This document shows positions 9,485 through 19,166 of a stretch of 24,732 bases of DNA, piece by piece. The stretch lies in NCBI GenBank assembly GCA_000934455.1, contig KN892101.1:1-24732 (forward strand), read 5' to 3'. The notes under the pieces are model-generated. The model did not search any database, was not told where the DNA came from, and saw only the letters and a program-made list of their open reading frames with translations. The position numbers and the translations under genes are program-made. This DNA comes from Apostichopus parvimensis. Its lineage: Eukaryota; Echinodermata; Holothuroidea; Aspidochirotida; Stichopodidae. Numbering within the stretch: the first letter of the stretch is position 1; every line of letters starts with the position of its first letter.

Positions 9485-11603
9485 CTGCAATGAAAAAAAC
9501 ATTGAAGAAATTATGACAGAAACCAGTCCGTTGTAGCTTCTTACTTTTTCTAATGAATCCGTCTTGCTTTCATCATTTAATTAAGAAAGCAAACACAGGC
9601 ACAATTATGTGGACAACGTAAGATTTACTAATCGAGAAATATATAATGTTAAAAAGAAAGCTGCTTTTTTAAGGTTCTTTCAGTACAGTAGTTGTCATTA
9701 GTTTAACTTTTGTATAACTTTATTCAATAGGTAAAACCTTTCCGAAACAATAGTTCTACTTTACAGCGTAGCCAGTCTTAGTAGTGTGAGGGGCCAAAGC
9801 GAAAATTGTGTCCCCATTTTAAAATCAGAGAATTAAGGCTAAGTTAACGTCTGTATTGAATTCTTTTAATGTCACGGTAAAGGGTGCACACCAGGGACGG
9901 AACCATTGGTTAATGTAACGGCGAAAGTTAGATGTTTTTTTTCGCCCAGGAAAAGGGTATTTTCACCCGTCTAACATACTTTGTGTAAGTGAAGGGTGCT
10001 TAGATGCAAATTGTGCTATGTTTTGCCACTGCTTCAAAAGTTTGAAATATCCATTCTATATTCTTCTGTGGAAGGTCTAATTATGTATATTTCGATAAAA
10101 GTGCTTAATTGCAAAACTGTGTTATCATTTCCAACATTTGACCTACATTGGTGTTATTTAAATATTGCCAATATATACGACTTTGCGTATTACCAATTTT
10201 GCCGTCTCCGTTTCGATCCCGAAAATGAAATTGTGGATGGGGGTCTTCCTCCTGCTCACACTGTCTATAATTGTGCTTAAACTGACATTTATTCCTACAA
10301 CATCCGTTTGGGGAGAGGAATGAGGCGAGTTTGTCCACTTGTCCAGTTACTGTGTTAAGTTATGCGTATCCTCTAACAAAGTAACCAAATGGTGAAAACC
10401 TTGCACTCCCTAAAGTGTGTGCCTTAAAAGCTGGTGCTTCTTTTAGTATTTTATGCTCTAATGGGGATGTGACCTCCTTCAGGAGCTAAGGGACATTTGC
10501 TGTGCTTGAATATTTAATTTATTGATGGATTCATTGTGGTTTGGGTTTGTGCTTTCACTTAAATATTTGTAGCTATACCTAGGCCTTGTAGTCGCATACT
10601 AATCATTCTTCCGTGCTCTGAACCTGTTTATGAAATGACTTACTATCCTGATTGTGTGTCATAAGTTTTCCGTTAATTCTTCCTCGGGTATCTTACCATC
10701 TTATCTATTCTGATTCCAACATTGCAACATTTTCAACAATTTTTTAATGAACTGAACTGCATCAATTTAGATACAGACAAGAGGGAAATTGGGGTAGATT
10801 AATGGTAAACTGTTTCTGTAGGTGAGAGTAAACCTAGTATTATTGCTAATGGTACCACAAGCACTGGAAGAGGAAAGAAACATCTACAGGTTTCCATTAG
10901 GGCTTGTTATCCTGTGTCGTCTTATTTGAAGCGTCTGCAGTAAAAAATCTCCTATACTTTCCTCACTGGTCCCAAAAGATTCAGTTAAGTTTTCTTGAAG
11001 ATTCAAAATATCACAAAAAAAGAACAGAAAGAAAGAAATAAGAACGAATGTATCTTAACATAATAAACACCGTTAAACCAGACTAATTCTGCGTCAACAG
11101 TATGTAAATTCTTGTCCAAGTCTTGCAAGCCCTTGACTACTTTTTGAAAACTTGATAAACCCTTGTTCTCCTCTTTTAGGTGATTTTTTGCGAAATTCTC
11201 TGACTTTTTCTTTCTCTGTATCTTTGGCGTTGATTTTCTCTTTATCATTAACATTCTTTTTACTATTGATCGAGATGAATAATTGCAGACGACTTCAAGG
11301 TCATACAGAACCTCTAGCATCCTATCTAGTCTAACTTGTGGGTGTAGGCATAGCCATCTTTGAACATTATTTCAGAAATACCCAAGAAAGGATTTAACTA
11401 CAAATGTAGCTTGACATTATTCTCTGTTAACTCAAATACACAAACACTTTATATTATATAGACTTTGAACACAGAAGTAATAACTGCTTAATAAAAACTG
11501 CCGAGATCAATCTATGTATATCTAAATACTGCATCACTAGGCCTGTTTATAAAGATACCTCTTGATTCAGCTCCTTTTTCAACCTGGATATCTCATTTTT
11601 GTA
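9485..11603. repeat. ~2.19-kb tandem duplication, copy 1
   Basis: Paired with about 11655-13800 in the same orientation at an offset of about 2,170-2,193 bp. Matched landmarks: GTPase-exon acceptor 9484/11654; the block starting GAAGGGTGCTTAGATG at 9991/12181; CARD-relic ATG 11357/13549; helical-exon donor 11559/13752. The block 9991-10200 has only four mismatches with its partner by eye, while the CARD relics differ by several indels. On the minus strand it forms the intron between mini-exon and GTPase exon B. A repeat-like CAGCGTAG sequence near 9766 is shared with copy 2. Confidence 0.85.
11074..11357 (-). pseudogene. broken CARD exon (relic in front of GTPase exon B)
   Basis: An ATG follows the conserved leader (GAAATAATGTTCAAAG), but the frame hits TAG after eight codons. 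In another frame RLDRMLEVL matches the CARD start. The CARD nucleotide sequence then continues shifted, so the middle (the LKSKEIL equivalent) is read in the wrong frame. SSFQKVVKGL and LDKNLHTVDAE match the CARD end, with a deletion just before LDKN. A long uninterrupted frame remains (11320-11003), but it no longer encodes a continuous CARD. Its duplicate is 13549-13301. Confidence 0.7.
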
Positions 11604-11654
11604 TTCTTCACTTTTTCTCCGTTTTTCTGTTTCTCTTTTTTCCTCTCTTTCTTG
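11559..11654 (-). CDS. 32-codon mini-exon at a duplication junction, coiled coil
   Basis: Acceptor cattgcag before CAA GAA AGA; donor CAA GAG followed by gtatct; 96 nt, phase 0, no stop. The first ~17 codons (QEREEKRETEKRRKSEE) match the start of GTPase exons A and B (QEREKKRITEKWKKLEE). The last ~14 codons (KNEISRLKKELNQE) match the end of helical exon A (KNEISRVKKELNQE). It therefore has a GTPase-exon acceptor and a helical-exon donor, and lacks everything between, including P-loop and G3. The product would be a highly charged helix that could link module A to module B. It fits the joined frame but could also be skipped without shifting the frame. Confidence 0.6.
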
Positions 11655-13800
11655 CTGCAATGAAGAAACATTGAACAAAATATGACAGCAAGCAGTCGGT
11701 TATAAATTCTTACTTTTTCCTTTACAATTTGTCTTGCTTTTACCATGGTCGAATTAATAAAGAAAACTCAAGCACAATCATGTGGACGACGGTGAGTTTT
11801 GTTAATCGAATAAAATATAATGTTAAGAAGAAAGCTGCTTTATTTTCAGGTTCTTTCAGTACAATAATGATCATTAATTTAACTTTTGTATTTCTTTATT
11901 CATACGTAAAACCTTCCCATAACAATAGTTCTACTTTACAGCGTAGGGCCAGTCTTAGTGGTGTGAGGGGGCAAAGCGAAAATTGTGTGCCCATTTAAAA
12001 AAAAACAGAGAATTAAGGCTTAGTTAACGTCTGTATTGAATTATTTTCATGTCACGGTAAAGATTGCACACCAGGGACGGAAAAATTGATTAATATAAGG
12101 GCAAAAGTTAGATGGTTTTCGCCCAGGGAAGTTTATAATTGAAAGGGTATTTTCACTCGTCTAACATACTTAGTGTAAGTGAAGGGTGCTTAGATGCAAA
12201 TTGTGCTATGTTTTGCCACTGCTTCAAAAGTTTGAAATATCCATTTTATATTCTTCTGTGGAAGGTCTAATTATGTATACTTCGGTAAAAGTGCTTAATT
12301 GCAAAACTGTGTTATCATTTCCATCATTTGACCTACATTGGTGTTATTTAAATATTGCCAATATATACGACTTTGCGTATTACCAATTTTGCCTCTCCGT
12401 TTCGATCCCGAAAATGTATGTGGATGGGGGTCTTCCTCCTGCTCACACTGTCTATAGTTGTGCTTAAACTGACTTTTATTACTACAACATCCGTTTTGGG
12501 GAGAGGAATGAGGCGAGTTTGTCCACTTGCCCAGTTACTGTGTTAACTTATGCGTATCCTCTAACAAAGTAACCAATGGTGAAAACCTTGTACTCCCTAA
12601 AGTGTGTACCTAAAAGGCTGGTGCTTCTTTTGATATTTTATGCTCTATTGTGGATGTGATCTCCTTCAGGAGATAAGGGGTCTTTGTTTTGCTTGAATAT
12701 ATAACTAAAGATGGATTCATTACTTCGCTCATTTTCTTTTATAAATCCAGAGGTGGTTTTGGGTTTGTGTGTTCGCTAAAATATTTGTAGCTTAACCTAG
12801 GCCTTGTGGTCGCATACTATTAATTCTTCCGTGCTCTAAACCTGTTCATGAAATCACTTACTATCCTGTTTGTGTGTCATAAGTTTTCCGTTTATTCTTC
12901 CTCGGGTATCTTACCATCTTATCTATTCTGATTCCAACATTGCAACATTTTCAACAATTTTTGAATGAACTGAACTGCATCAATTTAGATAAAGACAAGA
13001 GGGAGATTGGGGTTAATTAATGGTAAACTGTTTCTGTAGGTGAGAGTAAACCTAGTATTATTGCTAATGGTACCACAAGCACTGGAAGAGGACAGAAACA
13101 TCTACAGGTTTTCATTAGAGCTTGTTATCCTTTGTCGTCTTATTTGAAGAGTCTGCAGTAAAAAAATCTCCTATACTTTCCTCACTGGTCCCAAATGATT
13201 CAGTTAAGTTTTCTTGAAGATTCAAATTATCAACAACAACAAAAACAGAAGAGAAAGAAACAAATAAGAACTAATGTATCTTAAAATGATAAACAACGTT
13301 AAACCATTAATTCTGCGTCAACAGTATGTAAATTCTTGTCCAAGTCTTATGCTAAATTTTACGAACCTTGCAAACCCTTGACTACTTTTTGAGAACTCGA
13401 TAAACCATTTTCTCCTCTTTTGGTGATTTTTGCGAAATTCTCTGACTTCTCTATATCTTTAAGATTCTTTTTTACTATAGATCGAGATGTCCTTAGACAT
13501 AACCACTAGCATCCTATCTAGTCTAACTTGTGGGTGTAGGCATAGCCATCTTTGAACATTAATTTAGAAATATCCAAGAAAGGATTTAACTACAAATGTA
13601 GCTTGACATTATTCTCTGTTATCTCAAATTCCCCAACACTTTGTGATGGTATAAAGAGTTTGAACACGTAATTAATTACTGCTTAATAAAAACTGCCGAG
13701 ATCTATCTATGTATTTAAGTATGGCATAACTAGGCCTGTTTATAAAGATACCTCTTGATTGAGCTCCTTTTTCACCCTGGATATCTCATTTTTGTTTTCC
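11655..13800. repeat. ~2.19-kb tandem duplication, copy 2
   Basis: Partner of 9485-11603; together they make a head-to-tail pair with the mini-exon at the junction. Homology continues on the right into the 3' end of helical exon A (to about 13800) and stops on the left at the start-of-GTPase-exon sequence in the mini-exon. On the minus strand, 13751-11655 forms the intron between helical exon A and the mini-exon. Confidence 0.85.
13301..13549 (-). pseudogene. broken CARD exon (relic within copy 2)
   Basis: The duplicate of 11357-11074, with the same leader, ATG and early TAG (MAMPTPTS then stop). It carries an extra internal deletion that removes the middle of the CARD, and several one-base changes. 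It keeps sequence just before the LDKNLHTVDAE segment that the other copy has lost. Non-coding as a CARD. Confidence 0.7.
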
Positions 13801-14327
13801 TGGATGAACAATCTCATATATTGCCGGGCATGTCCTTCATTGATGAGTGGGTAAGGCTCCGAAACGTAGCAAGCCTGCATGATTTTCTTTACATTGTCAT
13901 CAAGCGTAGTCTGTATGTTGTTGAGCTGCTGCTGCGATAATGTTTTCAAATACGTCTGGAGTAGATATTCATGCAGACGTCCTTCCATGTCCTTCAAAGC
14001 CTTATCAAGTTTAATCCTAGTCTTGGCATTTTGGAACGATTTCTTGGAATACACCAACCCTTTGTTATCCTTTATCACCTGAGCAAGACAAGTGAGAAGT
14101 TTTTGGCGTTGCTGATCTATCATCATGTCGTCTTCCTCATCAAAGAAATTTTCAACTGCTATTACTCTATGTTGGACTAGCTGAAAGAGATCGGCCAGCG
14201 GCCCTTCACGATCCTTTTGTCGTTCGATGTAATCTCGCATTATCATCTTGGTTTTACCAACGAATCTTGCACGTGCATTGGTTAAAATAACGATGCTTTG
14301 CTTACAGGCAGTCTCTGCAAGTACTCT
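13752..14327 (-). CDS. helical exon A: C-terminal half of GTPase A
   Basis: Acceptor ttttcatcag before AGA GTA CTT; donor CAA GAG followed by gtatct; 192 codons, phase 0. VLAETACKQSIVILTNARARF covers the approach to G4 (reads TNAR, no Asp), and HRVIAVENFFDEEDD is the AIG1 box. After it comes a Gln/Lys-rich helix and one helical unit (EYLLQTYLKTLSQQQLNNI to FIQENKNEISRVKKELNQE). Unspliced read-through meets a stop four codons into the intron. It joins in phase with the mini-exon (11654-11559), or directly with GTPase exon B. Confidence 0.75.
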
Positions 14328-16311
14328 CTGATGAAAATAAAACATTGTGAAGAAGAATGTACTATAAGTGTGCATGAACATCAACTTTTTCAGCTACCAT
14401 ATCGATAATTTAAAGAAAAGAAAAGATATATATACGTATATGGTCTGTTTTCTTAATAGGAATTGACAAGTGTGAGTACTTGGAATTCTTGGAATGAAAA
14501 TATAAAGATAGGGTTTTAGCAGTGATGTCCCAAGCAGTACTAACTTGGCTTAATCAAAGTCTCTGAATTAACTTTATGTAATTTGCCGATTTTTTAATTA
14601 CCTATTCTGCTAACGAGAGCGATTGGTCAATGTATTTGTAGATGAGACTCCATGTTGGTGTCAATTGTTTAGTGCACCGGGGAGCAATGTAACCAGATGC
14701 GTCACTAAATAGAGGTGTGCGGAATGCGGTGAAAACCCCCCACAATTTTTTCCGGAGGGCCAAAGAAGCGGTTATCATATTTGCGGTTTGTCATTAAACT
14801 CGGGCAAACATTTGTTGGACGCTTCTAAAATCTCATCTGCAGGGCGATGATCCATCCAGACTGAGATAGAGTGATGAGATAGAGTGGTAATCGCCCGGTT
14901 TGTCGGAAGGGAATTGGTACTGTCTGAGTACATGTACGATCAAGTTGGCGAATGATAGTTTCTGCAATCTCACCAATTAAGCTTGTAATAATGAGGCCTA
15001 ATCATATCATTTCTGCGATCTCAGATCAACATCAGATCTCCACCGGTGGTTCATAACCAATACATTTGCATATACTTCTTGGCATATTTTCGACACACTC
15101 TACCACACTGGATATGTTGTAAACATTGCATAGTATAACTGAAATGCATTTCCAATTTCTAGATATGAACACACACCAATCAGACATAGAAAGTGACCTA
15201 GCACAAGCTTTTAAGAAAGGGATGAAGCAGTTGGGCCGTACTACATAGGTTTTTTGTCTTTTGCATATTCTCCACTAATCTAAGAATTTGGACGTTTCAT
15301 ATTGAAAGTTCGACGTTTTTACTCAATTTTCGACGTGCGCTCTACCTTACATATTGATACTGTATGACTTTTTATGATGTTTTATCTACATTTTGACATT
15401 TTATATCAGACTGTTGACGTTATACTTCAAGATTTAGGCAAAGCATATCACAGTCTCACAATATGAAGTATTAGTTCGAAAGTGTCCTGATATATCTTCA
15501 TTCCATAGTGTCTACACTTCAACATACAAACGTGTTGCTTTTCCTCTCAATTATCGACTTTTTATATCGAATATTCCATATTCTAAGTATGTTTTCTGTC
15601 ACAAATTTTAAGTTTCACAATTACAGTTTGATGTGTTGTCTCATAATTTTGACGTTTGAAGTGATCATATTTTTTTAATTCACGTAACAATTTGAAACGC
15701 AAAGGCATTCATGACGCTTTTGATTTAGGAGAATGGGTTAAGGGAAACTGGAAACTGGAAACTGTTAAATGGACAAACATAGAAGTGATTTAAGGGCGAC
15801 GGTCGGAGATTTTATATTTTCACAAACAACAATATTTGTGTAAAATATGATACATAAACGTTGACCTAGTTTTCAATTTGCAGAATTATCAAAGACATTA
15901 CATCTTACTCTTATCGATTATTATATCGGTCACGTGGTCTCACGAGACATATTGCCCATTCACAATTGGTTCAAAAATCTGTATGATGAAACGTTCTACT
16001 GTACTTCAGTAATCACAAACTAATATACTGCCCTGGAATAAAATGTCAGGAATTTCCAAAACTTGACGCAACCCAATCTGCCAACTGAGAACCCTAACGT
16101 TAAAGATCATATAATGACCATTATACACTATATACTGCTCTGTAAAATGCAAAAGAATTGTACAATTATCGGGTTGACGTCATATACGATTCATGCAATA
16201 CATTAATAATCTTCTTTTCGTCATTTGTAAGGCATCGATTGTTTTAAGCAAATTATCAGCGAGAGCACAGGCGGCCGATTATTTTTTATGCATAATGCTT
16301 TCAATGCTTAC
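14328..16311 (-). other. intron inside GTPase A
   Basis: Donor gtaagcattg at 16311; acceptor tttcatcag at 14328. Blocks are homologous to the intron inside GTPase B (7185-9067), showing that the whole GTPase-intron-helical unit was duplicated. About 14500-14950 and 16000-16250 have no obvious counterpart in the other intron. No additional exon recognised. Confidence 0.55.
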
Positions 16312-16728
16312 CGAGATCACCTTAGTGATTTCTTGATCCGCATTCAAATTGCAAACCACGAGAAAAAGATGGATGCCTCCTTCAAAATCAATCATCTTTT
16401 CTACAACATTAAGTAATAACTTCTCATTTTGGAATCCGGGTGTGTCGACTACCGTTATATTAAATGTACCCTCCTGGATAGTCTCAATCTGTACTGACTT
16501 TGTTTCCGGTGCACCGGTGTCACTTTCTTCAAAGATGACTGTCCCGAGGAGAGTGTTGCCAGTGGCGCTCTTTCCAGCTCCACATTTTCCGATCAAAAGT
16601 ACATTGATATCTTTAGAGATACCTTGATATTGATGGATGCTGTCATGCTCACAGGAAAAACTTGGAAGGTGGAATTTCTCTTCAAGTTTTTTCCATTTTT
16701 CTGTTATTCGTTTCTTCTCCCTTTCTTG
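16312..16728 (-). CDS. GTPase exon A: N-terminal half of an AIG1/GIMAP-type G domain
   Basis: Acceptor gcttcattgcag before CAA GAA AGG; donor GTG ATC TCG followed by gtaagc; 139 codons, phase 0. The charged helix QEREKKRITEKWKKLEEKF precedes INVLLIGKCGAGKSATGNT (G1 GKCGAGKS). FEESDTGAPETKSV spans the G2 region, FNITVVDTPGFQNEK contains G3, and GGIHLFLVVCNLNADQEI follows. It lies 755 bp downstream of the intact CARD exon, whose donor is also phase 0, giving a CARD-AIG1 fusion. It is about as close to exon B as a recent duplicate, with most differences being single substitutions. Confidence 0.85.
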
Positions 16729-16940
16729 CTGCAATGAAGCGACAATGAACAAACAAAGCGGTCGGTTATAATTTCTTACTTTTTCATTTGAATCTCTCTT
16801 GCTTTAATCATAGGTCGAATGCAAAATGAAAACACAAGTAGAATCATATGGAATACGTTAGGTTTATTAATCGAGTAATATATGATGTTATTAAGAAAAC
16901 TGCTTTATTTTCAGGTTCTTTCATATTTCATTATTTCAAC

Positions 16941-17300
16941 AAAACAATAGGCTTCTTATACTTAGTAATGTACTCCTATCCGAGCTTCTCTTCTTGTGAT
17001 ATCGTGTTTACAAGGTTTTCACAATTTGAGCCCTGATGACCCCAGATGACATTTGAACTCCACCAAAAGCAATAGGCTTCTTATACTTGATGTGGTTCAC
17101 CTACACAGTAAATATGAGATTAGTCCAAGCTTTGCTATTTGAGATATCATGTTCACAATTTGACCGCTGGTGACCCCAAATGACCTTTCACCTCCACTAC
17201 AAACAACTAGACTTGTTTTACTTAAAAATGTACTCCTACACACAAAACTTGAGATATGTCTAAGCTTGCCTTCTTGAGATATCGTTTTTACAAGCTGGGC
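16941..17300. repeat. minisatellite, ~130-bp unit, about 2.7 diverged copies
   Basis: Units start near 16941, 17066 and 17201. Shared landmarks are AATAGGCTTCTTATACTT, CTCCTA(C/T), a TTCTTGAGATATCGT block and TGACCCCARATGAC. The copies are diverged and the third is cut short where a CA-rich microsatellite begins. It lies in the first intron of the GTPase gene model. The pattern of a tandem unit followed by a microsatellite resembles non-autonomous Helitron-like/pearl elements (inference, not shown). Confidence 0.7.
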
Positions 17301-17302
17301 GT

Positions 17303-17343
17303 CACAAACACACGCACACACCCACACACGCATACACACAAAC
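17303..17343. repeat. CA-rich microsatellite
   Basis: An imperfect (CA)n run with CG and CCA interruptions directly after the minisatellite. Confidence 0.8.
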
Positions 17344-17483
17344 ATGAATGCATAGGTTACGATTAACCAACAAGGCGAACTTTCCCATTTTTCACAAAAG
17401 CGGCCACGTGCCCCTGAGACTCCCCCTTCTCCGCAGTATCTGTGTTAACAGTAACAATAGGCTTATTTATTTAAAATATTTAC

Positions 17484-17801
17484 CGTCACATTTGCCAGTG
17501 TTTCTTTGACTTCCTTCAAATTTTTGTCCAGTTCTTTAGCGATATGTTCAGATCCTAGAGTTTCTTCCAAGAATTTTTTGAAAGTAAAGTACGATTTATC
17601 CCCTTTCTGTTTGATGCGTTTTACAAGCTCAGTAACTTTCTTTCCTCTCGTACTATGTTGATCGATTGCTTCCACGTCGCTTTCCGTAAGAATTTCTTTG
17701 CTTTGTAGGTAAACTAATGCCTCCTCGATCCCCAGGTCATTCGTGAAACTCACCAAAGTCTTATCTAATGCTTTCCTGTGTTCCTTGGTCATACCTGCCA
17801 T
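17484..17801 (-). CDS. intact CARD-like (death-fold) first coding exon
   Basis: The ATG at 17801 has A at -3 and G at +4; a second Met is at codon 4. 106 codons to a phase-0 donor (GTG ACG followed by gtaaat); without splicing the frame ends six codons later at 17463. Helical pattern: MTKEHRKALDKTLVSFTNDL, then ALVYLQSKEILTESDVEAI, then STRGKKVTELVKRIKQKGD, then YFTFKKFLEET and HIAKELDKNLKEVKETL. This is the order of a CARD: helix 1 with hydrophobic/basic residues, the L-x-x-x-x-I-L-T-x-x-D turn before helix 3, the K-x-x-x-L helix 4, and the F-x-x-F-x-x-x-L helix 5. CARDs recruit caspases or adaptors by CARD-CARD contacts. A death or DED-type fold cannot be excluded by eye. It is the only intact copy of four in the window. 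Confidence 0.7.
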
Positions 17802-18907
17802 CCTTGGACGTTATTTCAGAAATGGTACCTAACAATGAAACGAACCGACGAAAATATTGAAAAGTCGTGTAACATTGTTATAAAGTGGTAGGTAATCCAT
17901 AGAGTTGCAGATCCAATTTTTTAAAACTAAAATTGGCATCATAGACTATACATAACTTTTGAAGCCTATGAGTCTTACGACTTTGCTATAGGCGCCATAC
18001 CACAGTTAGGGTAGTGTACATCCTCCGGAAATGTTACCACTCATCAATTCAATTCATTTGTTCTAATATTATTGTACAGAAAAACATTACACACAGTGTA
18101 GCAGAAATTATAGCATAGGCCTCATATGAAGGGCGTTACAAACGAGATATAGGCCTACTGTCAACGTGGCATACTCCATATAGTCTATATCAATCTGCCA
18201 CAAGTATTCACCTTCAGGTAAAGTGCAAAATAGCAGCAGAAGAATATCTTGTGTGATATGTTATCAATCAGGATCTGTGTTTTTTTTTTGTGGCTTGGAT
18301 GTTGCAGTGCATGAAAGAAAGTACGGTACATGTGGTGCAAAACTTGGGTCAATTAGACTATTTTAGCAGCGTACAAAAATTGTTTACTTCTGAGAAAGAG
18401 GCTCTGATAGCAACAATCTACACGGTAATCATACCAAAAATTGATAATACCATGCATGAATGGCAAACTTGTCAGCTATCCAGTGATGGGTAGCGTGTAG
18501 CTAGTGAAAATTTTTATCTAGACTTAGAGAGCACATTTCTTTGACGATTTAATGTGAAAGTCAATAGGGTAATTATATGGAGTATGGTACCTTATGAAAA
18601 ACGAGATGCTCTCGCAAACGATGGTCGAGATCAATAATTTTAGATGAAAGTACTGTATCTCTTTGTTCGGCAGGGCTTTGCGAAAATGCATTATTGACGT
18701 GTAATTTTGGAGGCTTCAGCTCGGAAATATTAATTTGCTAATTTACATAATATTCACAACAAATTATACAATATACCCTCTTACGTGTGTATGAAGTTAA
18801 CGCAGTGTTGTGTTAAGTACCATTATTATAGTAGGTCTACGTATGGAAAATGTGTTTCGAACGGTGATCTCGTTATTTCCACATCTAAGTTTTACTTCAG
18901 TGTGCAT
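17802..18907. other. upstream region of the GTPase locus, no gene
   Basis: The 5' flank of the CARD exon on the minus strand. The ~20 bases before the ATG (TTTCTGAAATAACGTCCAAG) are conserved in all three CARD relics, so they are probably 5' UTR. A TTGTTAG at about 17833 could be an acceptor for a non-coding first exon. No convincing TATA box or other promoter element was identified. Short + strand open stretches at 18290-18493 and 18785-18988 have no family signature. Confidence 0.4.
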
Positions 18908-19166
18908 CAGTGGTGTCCAAGGGGGGGGGGGGCTGTCCGCCCTGGGTCCCAATCAGGGGGAGGGGAACGACTTGCCACAGCGCAATAAAAAAAGTTGGCC
19001 AAGTAAACCACCATTTTCATTTAAGCCACCTATGATGAACCAAAAATTTGTGAAAAAGGTACACCCATCCCACAGGACGGTATAGTCCTGTTTTTACCTT
19101 CATGCCTCTGCAGGGTGTGCCAAGAAAGGATCCGCCCAGCGATAAATTATTCTAGATACGCCACTG
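18908..19166. mobile_element. probable degenerate hAT-type MITE
   Basis: Starts CAGTGGTGTCC and ends, in reverse complement, CAGTGGCGTATC. The flanking octamers GTGTGCAT and GGGTGCAC agree at six of eight positions, as for a decayed 8-bp target-site duplication. Inside are a 12-base G run (18921-18932) and a GGATCCGCCC motif near 19130 that resembles the ends of related elements. No coding capacity. Confidence 0.45.

Larger units (their letters stand above)
3146..17801 (-). other. gene model: CARD plus three AIG1/GIMAP-type GTPase modules
   Basis: Proposed single transcription unit of eight exons on the minus strand: 17801-17484, 16728-16312, 14327-13752, 11654-11559, 9484-9068, 7184-6609, 5531-5085, 4759-3146. 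Each has AG before and GT after where expected, and each is a whole number of codons (106, 139, 192, 32, 139, 192, 149, 537 plus stop). The joined frame of about 1,486 residues would be CARD 1-106, GTPase A 107-245, helical A 246-437, mini-exon 438-469, GTPase B 470-608, helical B 609-800, GTPase C 801-949 and a helical-repeat tail 950-1486. Only the first exon has a good start (ATG with A at -3 and G at +4) and only the last ends in a stop that is not just intron read-through, which favours one gene. Vertebrate GIMAP8 is a known triple-AIG1 precedent; a CARD on such a protein suggests a death-fold signalling role in innate immunity (inference). The alternative is three or four separate genes, some decayed. 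Confidence 0.55.

Noticed and set aside
11003..11320. 105-codon minus-strand frame as a real gene
   Set aside because: It runs through a frameshifted CARD relic and then into intron sequence; long only by chance after the shifts.
17097..17345. minus-strand frame starting MFVCMRVWVCACVCD
   Set aside because: It is translated CA microsatellite and minisatellite sequence.
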